64,000 nucleotides of DNA from Girardinichthys multiradiatus (Eukaryota; Chordata; Actinopteri; Cyprinodontiformes; Goodeidae): assembly GCF_021462225.1 (NCBI RefSeq), contig NC_061798.1, positions 21,288,820 to 21,352,819 of the forward strand, given 5' to 3'. This document shows positions 1 through 15,200 of the stretch, one piece after another (within the stretch, counting starts at the first letter, position 1; each line of letters opens with the position of its first letter). The position numbers were made by a program, and so were the translations under genes. The notes under the pieces were generated by a model. It made no database searches. It was not told where the DNA came from and saw nothing but the letters and a program-made list of their open reading frames with translations.

Positions 1-175
1 AATATGCATAAAAATTATGATATAGTCAAAATGGTCACATCCTAAATACTTCTGCACACAGTGTAAATAAAATAAAATGTAGAATTACAGATATTCGCCT
101 AGAAAATTAAATGAAATTTTTTTTCAAATCTTTTAAAATATTTTTGCAGACATGTCATTTGTATGTGACACTCAC

Positions 176-281
176 CTCTTTGCGTGATAACCCGACTTTG
201 TCTTCTAACGCGAGCGTTTCTCAGGAACCTCCATTGCCTCTCCATCCTCACCTGACTCTCCAGGTCATGCTCCTCTGGGAT
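176..281 (-). CDS. rptor: rptor exon n (most 3' exon in window, just before WD40)
   Basis: This exon has 35 codons plus one base, reading [20 protein letters not shown] then [15 protein letters not shown](G). The acceptor is TCTCAG and the donor GTGAGT. It corresponds to human about 974-1009. This charged helical segment leads into the seven-bladed WD40 propeller, whose exons should continue before position 1. Human has ESQIRKEREWRFLRNSRVRR here. Confidence 0.96.
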
Positions 282-3200
282 CTGAGATGATGTAAGGCAA
301 GAAACACAAACATTCCTCCAGATGAATGCGGAATAACAGCTGGAGGTCATTTGGATGTGCTTCAACCCTGAAGGTTTCTGCAAAAAACCTTTATTCAAAT
401 TTTAACACCTGATTCCCATTCTGTCTGGATATGTTTGTGTACAGGAAGAAATTAGTGTCAAATAATAATAAATAATGGTTCTGTATTTTCTGCTTTCCAA
501 GAAGATCTACAAGTCTCTGTGGATAACTAGTTTATCAGTGAGACACGAGGAAAGTTAATTCACACAAAATGTGTGATTTACAAAAAATAAATACATACGA
601 TCAGCTGCTTATCTTTTTCTCGCCAGGGTGCAAACTGCTTCTTACTGAGCAAATAACAAAACTCAGAGAAAAAAAATTTGTTTGCCAGTGGTATCACTTA
701 TCCCCAGAATAGATGGTTGTATCTAAGTATGAACCAGCGATACTACATTTATGGTCCCACCTCATATTCTTGAAACATCAGCTGAGAAAGCACCAAAAGG
801 AATCTTCCATTAAAAAAACCATAGTTACAGTTTGTTCGAATGGAGCAGCTCCATGTTTGGCCAAAACCAAACACAGCATACCAGTGCAAACAGCAATAAC
901 AACTGTCAAGCACAGTGGTGAAGGCGTCATGATTTGGGGTTGTTTTGAAGCCATGTTGAACATGAGTAGGCTACTAGTTACAAAAACAGCAGAAAACTAC
1001 AACAAAATACTACAGAAATAAACGTAATAATGTACTTTATTCATTCCTACTCCAAATACAACCTGACTGAGATATTGTAATGAAACTTATTGCCACTAAA
1101 TGTGATTCAATGAGATATTTTTTCGTATGCATTTACAGTTAAGGCCACAATTATTCATATCTCTGGCAGATGAAGAGTAAAAATGATTTCCCTCCAACCA
1201 AGAAGGTTGTTTCTGATAGGAAATGAGAGGCATCTCTCAAAAGCTAAGATAATGTGAAAGGAGCATCAATAAAAAAAATAATCATGTTTTTGTTTTTTAC
1301 AAAATGTAAAAAACAACAAAATTGCATGTTGAATATTATTTATAATCTTTATTGTTATTACAGCAATTAAGCCCTTCTGATTTTGCTGACCAGATTTGTG
1401 CAAGTTTCCACTGGTATTTTGCCGCTTTATCTTTGGTGATGAGCTCCAAGTCTTTGAGGCTGGAAGCCTCCTTGCCATCACCCTAATCTTTAGCTCCCTT
1501 CAGAGATGCTCTATCAGATTCAAGTCAGGACTCTGGCTGGGCCGCTCCAAGATATTAAGATTACTTCCAATAGGAAGACACATGTTGGCCAAATGAAAAG
1601 ATTACTTAAACCTAAATCTGCCCGGGAATGATTCATTATGGACTTGACCCTTTGTAAGTACATATACATATACATTTTTCCTTATGTAAATACCTGTGTG
1701 GTAAGTTAAGTATGTGTATGAAATTGCGTTTGTGAGAATCAGTATGCAAGTACAAATATAAATAGATGGGGTTATTTATGCAATGGACATGCTATGTAAA
1801 ATATATCAGGCTACAATAAAATATAAACTTCTTAAAAAGTCAACCCAAGATTGTGCTCAAGAAATAATGAAGGGACAGAATATCAAACAGCTTAAGCCTA
1901 TGCCTGCTCCTTTTAAACAAATTTGGGTATTTTAGGTTATTTTCAGTTTTTCCTTACATCTCGACCGGTTCACAGTGCTTTATTGTCCAAAAACATAAAA
2001 CCATATAAGAGAATATGCTGTTCTTCTTTCTTCCCGCCCAGTTTTAAGCCTAACTTACCGGCACCGATGTTAGTGAGGCTCATGAGGAAAATGACTCAAG
2101 GTATCAAAATCACTTCCTGTAATTATATCTAACTGCTGAGCGGGGGGACACCATGGAAAAAAATTACTTGATTAAGTCAGGCATAACAAAAGAGACCCCA
2201 CATAATAGGTGCCCAGCTTTAAGCGAAGAGAAAAAGTCTTTCATTAAGGCCACATTAAATATGAAGTGTAAAGTAAAGCGTATGTGCAGATGAATGCATT
2301 AAAGTCATACATTAGAAATATGTTAGAGTAAATAAACAGCAGGGGAAAGCTGAATGTGTGTGGTTTTTAATGATGGCTGCCTATGTGTGCTTATTAAGCA
2401 CCTTTCCGCTGCAAAGCCTCCGACAGCCACTGAAAGCTAAATAGCCCCAACACACACCATTAAAACCACATGAACACACAACTACCACGTCTTAGCAACA
2501 TTCTTGCAACATCCTGACACGTGCGTAAACGTGTCTTTGAGACAAACGTACATTCAAGCACCTCGGAGTTCGGTTACTGACTAAATAAATTTGGCCATGT
2601 GAGATGTGGCTCATGAACACTTGCTCAGGGACGTTTTGGCTCCTAACTAAGAGGAGGCAGGTGGATCAGTAAGACGGACGTATTTTCCAAGCTGCGAGGG
2701 AAAATTAGTGTGGCTGTGAGGGTTATGTCAAGGTAACCGCCTGCTCACACTGCTGTTTTCAGGGCTGCTGCCCTGCTGTGTGTCAGCAGCTAACGTATTG
2801 TATAATGAGACCCTCAGGTCTATGATAGATGAGTGTTAGTTCTACACAAAGTACATTTGTAGTAAGACATGTAGCGCATGAAGTGGCAGAAACTATGAGA
2901 ACATTTGTCATTTTGGTGAAAAGTTTCCAAACTTTCATCATGAGCACAAATGACCCACATTTTAGATCGTTAAGGATGGAGCTAACCTGTCTTATCTGGG
3001 TGAATTTTAAAAAGAAGAATTGAGGAATTAGGTCTGCAAGTTTGAATTCATTGTGGGTTTCCTCTAATCCACACAGGGTCAAAATGATACACACATGCTC
3101 AAACATACAGGTCCTTCTCAAAATATTAGCATATTGTGATAAAGTTAATTATTTTCCATAATGTAATGATGAAAATTTAACATTCATATATTTTAGATTC

Positions 3201-6200
3201 ATTGCACACTAACTGAAATATTTCAGGTCTTTTATTGTCTTAATACGGATGATTTTGGCATACAGCTCATGAAAACCCAAAATTCCTATCTCACAAAATT
3301 AGCATATCATTAAAAGGGTCTCTAAACGAGCTATGAACCTAATCATCTGAATCAACGAGTTAACTCTAAACACCTGCAAAAGATTCCTGAGGCCTTTAAA
3401 ACTCCCAGCCTGGTTCATCACTCAAAACCCCAATCATGGGTAAGACTGCCGACCTGACTGCTGTCCAGAAGGCCACTATTGACACCCTCAAGCAAGAGGG
3501 TAAGACACAGAAAGACATTTCTGAACGAATAGGCTGTTCCCAGAGTGCTGTATCAAGGCACCTCAGTGGGAAGTCTATGGGAAGGAAAAAGTGTGGCAGA
3601 AAACACTGCACAACGAGAAGAGGTGACCGGACCCTGAGGAAGATTGGGGAGAAGGGCCGATTCCAGACCTTGGGGGACCTGCGGAAGCAGTGGACTGAGT
3701 GTGGAGTAGAAACATCCAGAGCCACCGTGCACAGGCGTGTGCAGGAAATGGGCTACAGGTGCCGCATTCCCCAGGTCAAGCCAGTTTTGAACCAGAAACA
3801 GCGGCAGAAGCGCCTGACCTGGGCTACAGAGAAGCAGCACTGGACTGTTGCTCAGTGGTCCAAAGTACTTTTTTCGGATGAAAGCAAATTCTGCATGTCA
3901 TTCGGAAATCAAGGTGCCAGAGTCTGGAGGAAGACTGGGGAGAAGGAAATGCCAAAATGCCAGATGTCCAGTGTCAAGTACCCACAGTCAGTGATGGTCT
4001 GGGTGCCGTGTCAGCTGCTGGTGTTGGTCCACTGTGTTTTATCAAGGGCAGGGTCAATGCAGCTAGCTATCAGGAGATTTTGGAGCACTTCATGCTTCCA
4101 TCTGCTGAAAAGCTTTATGGAGATGAAGATTTCATTTTTCAGCACGACCTGGCACCTGCTCACAGTGCCAAAACCACTGGTAAATGGTTTACTGACCATG
4201 GTATCACTGTGCTCAATTGGCCTGCCAACTCTCCTGACCTGAACCCCATAGAGAATCTGTGGGATGTTGTGAAGAGAACGTTGAGAGACTCAAGACCCAA
4301 CACTCTGGATGAGCTAAAGGCCGCTATCGAAGCATCCTGGGCCTCCATAAGACCTCAGCAGTGCCACAGGCTGATTGCCTCCATGCCACGCCGCATTGAA
4401 GCAGTCATTTCTGCAAAAGGATTCCCGACCAAGTATTGAGTGCATAACTGTACATGATTATTTGAAGGTTGACGTTTTTTGTATTAAAAACACTTTTCTT
4501 TTATTGGTCGGATGAAATATGCTAATTTTGTGAGATAGGATTTTTGGGTTTTCATGAGCTGTATGCCACAATCATCCGTATTAAGACAATAAAAGACCTG
4601 AAATATTTCAGTTAGTGTGCAATTAATCTAAAATATATGAATGTTAAATTTTCATCATGACATTATGGAAAATAATGAACTTCATCACAATATGCTAATA
4701 TTTTGAGAAGGACCTGTATACATACAACCTCATGAATGTTTAGTTAATGGTTCTGTAGCAAGGAACAGAGAAATCACACAGTTCTTATAGGTATCGAAAG
4801 GTCCTGGCAGAATTCTGGCTGGATATTTGACCACTTTTTGGTCCAGTTACATGTGCTTTTGCAAGTTGCAATGCCATCATCCATCTTAATGGTAAGTTTT
4901 GAGTGCGTTTGGGATCACTGTTCTTTTGGAGCCCCCAATGGCATCGAAGCTTAAATTAAAGCTATTGATTTGAGGTGAAGTAGAAGAATTTGGAGGTAGT
5001 CCTTCTTTGTTATTATTCCTTTTACATGCAGCCAAACAGCCCCACATCATGATCCTGTCACCTCCATCCTTGACAGTGCATACACTGGTTTTAGGGCAAA
5101 ATCATCTCCAGGAAACATATTTTTTGTGACCGTCACTGAATAACTCAATCTTTTTCTCATCAGACCATAAAACCTTTCTCCAGAAGGTATTTAGACAGTT
5201 TGAAGGCACTAGACTGAAAGTGGTATGGAACGTTTGGTTGTGAAAACAAGTTTTTTGATTTCGTTTTATATTTTTGGCTACAGATTAACTCCCACTGAAA
5301 GAAACCAGCATTATGTGTTAAATAGAGATACAACTAAAAAACAATACCACGGGAATCCCACGATTCACAGGACTTGATTAGAAATTAGAATACTTCAAAT
5401 TAGTTGCAAGAACCAAACTCCAGTCTTAAAATAAAGTATTCAAGAGCATCTAACAGATCTATCGACAGATTCAGTTTTCAATTTAATTCAGTTTATTTAT
5501 ATAGCGCCAATTCACAACACATGTTGTCTCAAGGCTCTTCACAACAGTCAGGTACATACATTTCAATTAATAACTAACCATTGAACAGTGCAGTCAGGGT
5601 TAGTTATTTATTCAAATTGGATAAAAAGTTTTTCTATCTAAGGAAACCCAGCAGATTGCATCCAGTCAGTGACTTGCAGCATTCACTCCTCCTGGATGAG
5701 CATGTAGAGACAGTGGACAGTCACTGGCGTTGACTTTGCAGCAATCCCTCATACTGAGCATGCATGTAGTGACAGTGGAGAGGAAAAACTCCCTTTTAAC
5801 AGGAAGAAACCTCCAGCAGAACCAGGCTCAGTGTGAGCGGCCATCTGCTACGACCGACTGGGGGTTTGAGAGAACAGAGCACAGACACAAAAAGAACACA
5901 GAAGCACTGATCCAGGAGTACTTTCTATGGGAAGGAAAAGTAAATGTTAATGGATGTAGCTCCTTTAGTCGTTTCACCTAGAAAGAAAGAACAGATAAAC
6001 TCTGAGCCAGTTTTCAAGGTTAGAGTCTGAAAGAGAGCACATAGAGTTAGTTACAGTAAAAGCTCAGTCAATTTTTATATCTAGGAGAAAGAAAGGGTTA
6101 AACACTGAAACAGATCAAGAGATGTTAGTAATGAGAGCATTTATGCAGCCTCCACCCCCTATCTCTACTCTCCTTCCAAACATTTAAGGTTTGGCCACAC

Positions 6201-9200
6201 TAAAGACAACATTCACACTTCCCTCATGTGCTGCTGACACAAAGATATGAAAACAGTAGCTTTGTAATGGAGGAAGAGTTTCATGGATGCACTCAACATT
6301 TTTTGCAAACGCAGTCATCTTTCTGCTTTTCATCGCTTTTTCTTGGTAGCGCCACACTAAGTCTGTCTTTCATCTTGTTCATCCACTTGATGTCCAGTAG
6401 CTTGATGTCAGAAGAAGTTGTCATGTAAAAGACTGCATGGATTAAGCAAAGAAAAGACTCAAGGAGATTGCTGAAACAACAAAAATTGGGTTGAGAATTA
6501 TTAACATCTGTAGTGATGGTGGGGAACCATCATCTTTACAGAAAAATGCCAGCCTCAAAGAGTGGTTAGGAACTATGAGACATCACTTTCACTCAAGATT
6601 TGCAACCAAAGAGCAGCTGTCCAACTCTCCCATGATCTCTTAAAGAGCTTGGTGAAAAATAAATGCAACTCTGGAAATAAATTAATGTTGTGATATTGGA
6701 GAACCTTATCGAAAAGATGCCATAAACAAAGCTAAAGGTGGTCAGGTGAAATATTAGGATGTGTGACCATTTGTGTATCAGTCTTGTAAATACCCTTTTT
6801 ACTGATCTTAATCTCCTGTTGTATTTTCTTCAGATTTATTTAATATTTATTTTTTTCTGTTTCTGTAAAATGGTGGAAACATTTTAACGTTCACGCCTGA
6901 TATGGATTTGCTTGAATCTAAAAGAAAATCTGTGATGCACAGACTTCCACAGGGATACGTTCTGGCCCCAACCTCCACATACCCCCAACACCAAGTTAAC
7001 CCGCAAATACTTACGCTTATTTAAGTTTTTTAAAACTGCAAGAATGCTAACATCCAGATGTATTTATTGCTCAAACCAAGTTGAGCTGAGCTGCTGCCTC
7101 TGTCCTCATAGAATAGCTGAAAGCAACATACTTTGTTAAACATAATAGAATAAAACACCAACTGTTTGTTTTCCTTCCTGAAAATCAAGGCTGGGTCTTA
7201 GCACTTACCTTCAATCAAGGAGCTATATTTGTCTGCAAGGTTTTGGAAAACGCTAAAAGACGTAAACACAATGCTAGCTATTGCAGAACAAAGTACTGTA
7301 ATGCCCTCCCTATTTCCCCCATTAGACCATTAGTTATTGACAACTGCATTCAAATAGCTGCGGTGAAATAAGAAACAAGTCATCATTATACTGCATTATC
7401 TGCAGTTAAATATAGCATTGAACTGATACTCATTATGCCTGCATAGGAATTAGACTGGAGTTACAGAATACAAGTCTTAAGAGTGGCTCTGATCTTTAGG
7501 GAGTAAGCTAATGGTATGAATACTTCAGCCATTAGGATCTCTGCTGGAACAGGTTTCCACTGGGACTCAGATTTACTGTAGCAACTTTTACATGAAACTT
7601 TTGATAATGAATTTTTATTTAAGTGTACTTATAGTTTTCTGCTTGTTAAAAATCCATGTAGTTACATTTTAAAGCCTAAAATGCCACTTGCAGGCAGCTA
7701 GGCACTGACCGGTATCAAGGTTTTACCAAGGTGTAAAAAAGGTTTGGCTTTAAAACAACTTCCCTTTTCTGTTATGCTGTTTCTATGATTTGAAGTTTTT
7801 TTCAAGTGCTGAAGTACCAGAGATAGAGCAGTTTTCTATGGCAACGATAGAGTCGCACTGCAATCCCCCTTTCCCCACCTGTTGCTGAACAAACCCAGTC
7901 ACTCCTACATTTCTTTCAATGCTAGCAAGAAAAACAAAGTCAGCTGGAAAGTTGTGGCATGGCCATTTCTTCCAATGGGGAAGCGCTCTTTTGAAAGTCA
8001 TTTTTGCAGTGTCTGCATAACAGCCAACCACAAGCTGTGTCAATATAACCACCTGTCTTCTCTAACCACATATAAAAAAATGGGAAAAAGATACAAATAC
8101 ATGTTATACATGAGATTATTAGAACTGTGATAATCAATATGCTATGGTATTTTGACAGCTGTAGGAACATTTGTTGCTTTGTAATTGTAATAGTAATAGT
8201 AATATAAAGGGCCCAAAGTGTCACAGTTCAAGCTGTGTAATAAATGTGTATGTATTTAATCAATTAAATAAAACTGGAAATAAATACTTTAATACATAAA
8301 TAATTAATTCAGTACCTATTTAAAAATTGTATTAAATACATAATTAAATAATATATTGGAACATGATTCATTTAAATTATATTGATTAAAGTATTAATTA
8401 ATTCCTTTTTTTATTCATTGATATAATTTTTTATTATATCATAGATTTATTTTCCCTGTCAGCCCCACCCATCACTGTCTAACTTTCCTGTAGACAAGCT
8501 GATTGGTTGCAGTAGAAGTGCTGTCCAGGTTAACCAATGAGAAGCTAAAGATAGTAAAAAATTAAAACATAATAAAAGAAACGTTTAAATGATTATATAT
8601 GATTTATGTCACTTAATGAATCCACTTTTTGAATTATTTCAACATTCAATTATTGAATAAATTATTAAGACATATAAAATAATATATACTAAAATCATTC
8701 TTTTACTGGACTGTAGTATTTTTAGCCCTAGTTAGTTACATGTTTTCATCTTAAAGGTTTGCGTAAATACCATAATATCATGGTACTTGTCATCCCAAAA
8801 GAATCTCAAACATTCCCATGCCTGCTGTAAACAACAGTCTCCTTTTTCAAAGCTAACAATCAAAATTTATTTCTCAAAAGTTCTGAATCACGACTAATAG
8901 TTTTATCCTGGTTTAGTTTCTTAAATTTGATGCACAGCTTTCAATCTTGCTTCTGTTTCTGAAACTGGCTGTATAAATAAAGTTAGCTTTAAACGATGCT
9001 TTTGAAGGGGGAAATTGAGTAAATATTATAAAATCCACCACCGACTACCAGACATAGTAAAATCACCCGTCTTAATCTTGAATTTCCCTGCAGAGGATGT
9101 TACATTATGGAGCTCAGAGAGTTCAATTATTCAGCAAAGTCATCTTGAATAAGCAGCAGGTGCTTTTTCCTCCCAGTGATTGGTCCCTACCTTGCCACTT

Positions 9201-12200
9201 CCCATATAAGTTTATTACTATTTAAAATAATCTTTGCAACCCTGACTTCCTGTACCTGGATGGATCACTGTGTTCCTAAACCTCAGCAGAATGGGGCACA
9301 AACAAACAGCTATGATGAAAATTCACATGAATATGTGAAAACAGAAAATAACCGGTCCCATCCTTTTTCACTGTTGCTTAGCAACAAAGAATCAGGATAG
9401 CTCAAAAGGGCAAGCGGTCGTCAGCCAGTCAGAAGGTCGGTGGTTTAAACCCTGACTTCTTAAGAGTGTTGAAAGTCCATAAAAAAACTGAAGGCTGATT
9501 TGTCTCTGAGCCCTTTATAACCGTGTGTGTGTGTGTCTGTGTGTGTGTGTGAATAAAAAGCACAACACAGTTTAAAAAGAGATGTATGAATGTTTCGTTT
9601 AAGTGTAGCTTTTAGTCTCTTCTGGTTTTTTGGATGTCAAAAAGACCAGAAACGTTGCTAAATAAATGCAGCCCATATATGATTTAGAAGTTTAGAAGAG
9701 CAAAAATGAACCCGCTGAGCAAAAGCACACTGCTGAAATCACATATTTACATACGCTGTATTAAATAACACATACACACCACATTTTTTTTATTTTCTTC
9801 AAATTCAGAAGTTTCCATACATATCCTTAATAATTGATAGAATTGATTTTAAACTGTAAGACTTGGGGGAAATATTTTAGGTGACCTTTCTCAAGCTTCT
9901 CTCTCTCTCTTTAAGTCAATGTGTAACTTATTTGGTGGTCATTAACCATTGGAAGATCCATTTGTGCCCAACCTTTACTTGGACACCCCTACATCGTGAT
10001 GCTGCCACCCCTGTAGATCAAAGTTTGGATATTCTCAGGCATGTAAGCTGTACCCTTTTAGCTCCAGATATAACAATGGTCATTATGGCCAACACATCAA
10101 TTTCATTTCCACTCTCTGACCCAGGGTGAATTTGCAAACTGCAGTCTGGCTACTTTTTAAGTAATGGCTTCTTGAAGTGTGAATGTCTAATTGCTCAATT
10201 GGAAAAAAGTACACTTGTTTGTAACATGGTCTGAAGCCTATTAGAGGAGACGGCTTAAAACAAGGACACCCACCTTCATGACAGGCTGAGCGAAATACTT
10301 GGCGCTCCAGTCACACAGGCCCGTCTGCAGGGCCAGACTGACGTAATTCCTGTGACCACCCGGCTCCTCACCATCTTCAGCTGCCTGAAAACAAAACACA
10401 GAAAGAAATGCTCAATGATGATTAAGTCTTTGCCGGTTAATGCCTAGTTTTCCCACAACATAAGAGTTTGCTTCCTTCACCTGTTCTGGTCCCTTGTCAA
10501 ACATTTTGCGTGTGCGGGGGAACTGGTGTGAGTGGGGGGCCTGTCCGCCTAGCGTCGGGGTGTAGGGGGGCCGTATGGCTGGCTGCTCTCTGGCAGGTGG
10601 TTTAGGAACATCGTTGGTCAGGCTGGAGCTGCTGGTACTGGGCATGGGCGGAGAGCCGCTGTAGGAGTTAAGAAACAAAGGTAAAACTTAGGGGGACACA
10701 CAGACTGTCAATGGAGCACCAAACTCCTAAGATGGTCAGATGATCATTAAGTATGGAGAGAAAAAAAACCTGCAAAAAAACAAGATGTCAGCATGAGGGT
10801 AAAGGAAGTCTAATTCATCCTGACGTGGTAGCAAAATATTAACATTATAACCATCATCCAAGCATGCATGAACAATACAAGCCAGGGGTTTAAGATGAGC
10901 AGCAAAGATTTAACAGGACCTGTTTTTTTATAACAAATTTGTTTTATTTATTCATGTTTAGACCAACATAAGACATGGTTTAAATATGCCAACATACGTG
11001 GCAAGGTACGAAACAGCGCGACAGCAGCCGTTGTCTAAACTGAGCGTGTAGGCAAAGATAAATTCAGCACATCCTGATACTTAGCCATTGTGCAACATCC
11101 AAGGCCCCTTCTGGAAAAAAGTAGACGCCACCGTTTGAAGGTTTGAATAGGAGTCAAAGCAACATCGATTGTGTTGGTGAAATAAAGCCACAAAATGCGG
11201 AGTGGAGATAGACGCTATGTAAACAGGGGGTAACAGCGCAGCTTAGAGCAGATTAAGTATGATTTTAAGCTTCAGAAATAACGAGTAACGTGGTTACACT
11301 TTCTATGATCTGTAGTAATTCATCAGAAGATGAAATCCTGCCAGCGGAAGATGACTACTTAAAAATACTCAAATATAAATCTTTCTTTCCCTCAGCAATT
11401 TAGAAGCATAGAAAAAAAATCAACATCAAATGATCTAATATTTTTTGCCTCTGTTCTTGTCCTTAGCTATGGATTTGATGAGGCAGATAAAAACGCTGGC
11501 ATTAATAATCAGAGTAAATTTGTTCAGGTCTTCCTCCCAGTCTCTACAACATGAAGGTACTGGTATGATGATATTATCCCATTTCAGATGTAAAAGTGGA
11601 TTTTTACCCGGTTTGCTCTGCAAGAGAACGTTTGTTTACAAAAGAACTGCTGGAACGGAAAATACATGCAATGTATCCAGGATCAGGAAGAATGAGGACA
11701 CATTTTTTATGCATTTATTTATCTAAATTCCATGTTACATTTATGGGGCACTTGATCTATAACAAATTGTAAAGAAATGTTCTGTTTTTGTTGGTTTTTT
11801 CCTTTCTTGCCTTTTTTGGTAAGACTATAGTTATGAGTTGAAATTTATAAACATGCTGAAAAATATTTCTTTAAAAAAAGTAGATGCAGAACATTATGTA
11901 TTATTAGACCACCTGGACAGGGATGGTAAATATTCCCAGATATGAAACCTTGGTCCTGGGGTTGCTGGGGTTGTTTATGCACTTAAGGATAGTCGATTTT
12001 TCTACATAACTTTGCCAACCAGCACCTAATTTGCATAATTGTTTGCTGCATTGACAAGCATCTAAAACTTGCAGAACACATCTGCTTGATTATTTTGAGC
12101 CTTTATTGCACCGAACATCCCATACTTGGTGTTGACTCTCATTTAGACATTAGAATTTACTTCCAGAGTCCTGCTCACTTAGTGTTCACAGGAGCCCAAA

Positions 12201-15200
12201 ATACATAAGGGGACAGCATTTAGTTTTAAGGCTCTTCAAGCATTGCAGCAAACAACCTGAAACATGAGCTGTGCAGTAAATGTTTGCTACTATAAATCAG
12301 GACTCAAACCATAACTGTTTAATGTGCTCATTTACCAATGATGCTTACTACATCTAACTGTTTTTCTTACAAAACAAAAAGTAGGCTGGCCGATGACCAC
12401 TTGAGAGATGTTTCCTCACCCTGCCTGATGGATGTGAGTGCCCTTACTGGTGGGACTGGCTGGGGCTGACTGTGTCAGCGATCCAGAGTCCAGGATCCTC
12501 TGAGGCCTGGCGTTCATCGTCGCCTGGAGAGACAACAGACAGTTACTGCAGTGCTGTTCTACAAAGTTGAAAAGCAAAAAGCCTGTTTTCACACTCTTCA
12601 ACTGTTTCGTTTGGTTTAGAAGCAATAGATAAAATCTGGATCCCCTTCCTGCTGTAGCTGGATAAGAAGTGCAGCACTTTACAAAGTTTGCCCGAATTTC
12701 AAGAACTTTATCTCATTAGGTGAAGCAGGTAATATAGCCTCTTCATTGAGAGGTATCTAACGATGGTGCGTGAGGGAGGGCTAAACCTAATAAGGACAAT
12801 GGAAGCAAAGAATCATTGATGAATAGCAGAGTTGTTGTTTACTGGAGCTCGGTGCAGGGAAAACTGGGGTGCTTAAATCTTGTTAGCACAGGCAAACAAA
12901 TTTCACTGGCTGGCATTGGCTGGGATTTGATTTCTATGCTAATTACACACTTGTAGCAACCATCTTTTGTTTGTGCATCTAAAAAGGCTGGAGGGGGGCA
13001 GAGAACCTAAATGTAAGACTTAAATTTTCTATGAAATCTACAGTGTTTGTGACAGAGGAAAGAGATCAGATATGAGAGAATGAGAAGAGTGATGCATCAA
13101 GAGGCCATTAGTTTGAGACAGATTTAATGGAGATTCTGTGGAAATGAAAAAGCAGATAAACAACTAATGGGAACGCTTATTGTCATGTCGATAAGACAGC
13201 GTACAGCTATGAAAGCAGCAGTATGTTTATAAAAATAAACTGACTTCACAGCAAGTACAAACATATTTTTTACCAGGCAAATAGGAATCTGTCCTTAGGG
13301 AACAGAGGATGATTAACCGAACAGGTAACCTGACCCAGTTATGCAGCTTATCCATGGATTGTTAATGAACGCAGCATCACCTTAACGCTGGAGGCCACAC
13401 ACCTCATCTGCTTTACACAACATATTCCACACAAAAACAGCAGAGCTGGTGGTAAACGGGGGTAATTGTTTCTACCAGCTGCTCTGCTTCACACTGGGAA
13501 ACAGCTTGTTCTGCCTCCCCATAGTTCCATCATCGCATATTGCCTTGAAACTCCATCAACCCAGCAAATATATTAAAACGTTTCCACTATGATTGAGCAG
13601 AAGCTCTAAAAAGGTCAGACTTTTTAGGGCTAAATCTGGAAACAGGGTGGTAATATCTGTAACAAATGTAAATATTTAATCAGTAAACATATTTAATGGC
13701 ATAATAACTGCTGTAATGTCTAATGTTACATGTTCTGATATATTATGTTTAGTATCCCTGTTAATTATCCTTAATCATCATAAAAAATAGCAAAGATAAA
13801 ATATTTCCTAATTTTAAATATTTTACGACACCAACATTTATTATAGAGTGCAGCTTAATGCAGGCTAATGTTATTTTTCTTAATAAGCACAAAAATAGAA
13901 AACAAATAGTTTTTCCTCTTTAAAAAAGAAAGAAAATTACAAGACAATTAGTAAATACACTAAGTTGCAACTCTGCTGTAATGCCCTTGCGAAACATTAT
14001 GGTACTAAGTATTAAAGTTTTTGACACAGTTAACTACATTAGTTTACTTCAAATATTTTAAAAGAATAGCACACTTATTAAAGTATTAAACTATACTATA
14101 TACCAAGCATTATATAGTTTTTGTAAGTATATTGGCCACATGTAAAGAACTTTAAAAAGACTGAAAATGAGTAGGCACTACATTTTTGCTTTTCCTTAAC
14201 AAGCATAAAAATAATGCATCATGAAGGACTGTCCTCTGTCTCAGTGGAATATTTTTACCACTTCCTGAATTAAACCCAGGTCAAGTTTGTACATAGGAAT
14301 TAGTTGTCAGACATTTTAGCAGGTAAAAACAAGGTTTAATATGGATAATTAAATAAAGAACCAGATGACAGCTGGAAGGCAAGTGACAGAGGGGGGATAA
14401 CCCTATGAAATAGATTTCAGCCTTCATTTCCTCTAACAGGTTGTCCGCTTACCATATAAAGAAACGCTGAAGCATAAAGAGTAAATAAAGTCTAAGGTTT
14501 CAGGAGATATTCAGATAAATCAAAGATCATTAGGAGGGAAAAAAAGCTGGACACCCCAAATACAAGCTGGAAGAAAACAAAACTCCACCAATTTTACTTA
14601 AATATCATGCAGAAATAAATGGCCTTTAAACAGTCATTCAATGTCTTTATTGATGTCATTATCTCCTGAAAAGCAAGTACATTTTAATTAGCTGCCCACA
14701 CTTTGTAAAAAATCAATGACAATTGTCGGCAACCTTTAAAACCCTAAGAGTCATTTCTGTTCTTAAGGCTCGTAATTAAAATTTGTCTAAAGCTGCAAAA
14801 TCTACTTGATCCGTGAAAAAGAACTAAGTGATCCACTCTAATGAAAATACTATATAAAGGTTTGTTTTGTTGTGAAATTAAACAACCAAATTATTTTTTT
14901 TACGGGTTTAAATACAATTATTTTTCCAATCAGCGAACCAGGGCGTGATAACAACAACACTCTTCAACGTGGATGCTCTTACTGAGTGAAGCTGACCCAA
15001 AGTTGGCTATTTTTAATCTCAGTGAGGCGTTTAAAAAAAGTAGTCAGAGGGAGCACGAGATGCAAGAAACAATTTAAGAGGAAACCGTATTTTTATGACA
15101 TGCTGAGTCTTGTCGAGGTTTATTCAGGCTGGGAAAGAGTGAGCAAAACCTTCAGCAGATAGCAGCAAGGCGAAAAGGAGTACAGCAGAGTTTATTTTGT

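Larger units (their letters stand above)
282..10273 (-). other. rptor intron with Tc1 copies and fossils
   Basis: Ten-kilobase intron between exons m and n. It holds Tc1 fossils at about 690-1020, 1135-1575, 4790-5230, 6425-6790 and 9880-10250, a 1.6 kb Tc1-like copy at 3108-4716, a dispersed repeat at 5480-6120 and a SINE at 9395-9560. I recognise nothing in 1580-3107 or 6800-9390 except an AT-rich stretch at 8230-8450. Confidence 0.85.

Noticed and set aside
7783..8224. Open frames of 82-94 codons on both strands
   Set aside because: Mutually overlapping and opposite in strand, with no domain; treated as chance frames in intronic sequence.
9395..9560. Possible tRNA gene
   Set aside because: Only degenerate A- and B-box-like blocks; no complete cloverleaf or anticodon arm could be drawn, so a SINE is the better call. 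The same holds for 51760-51930 and 56890-57090.
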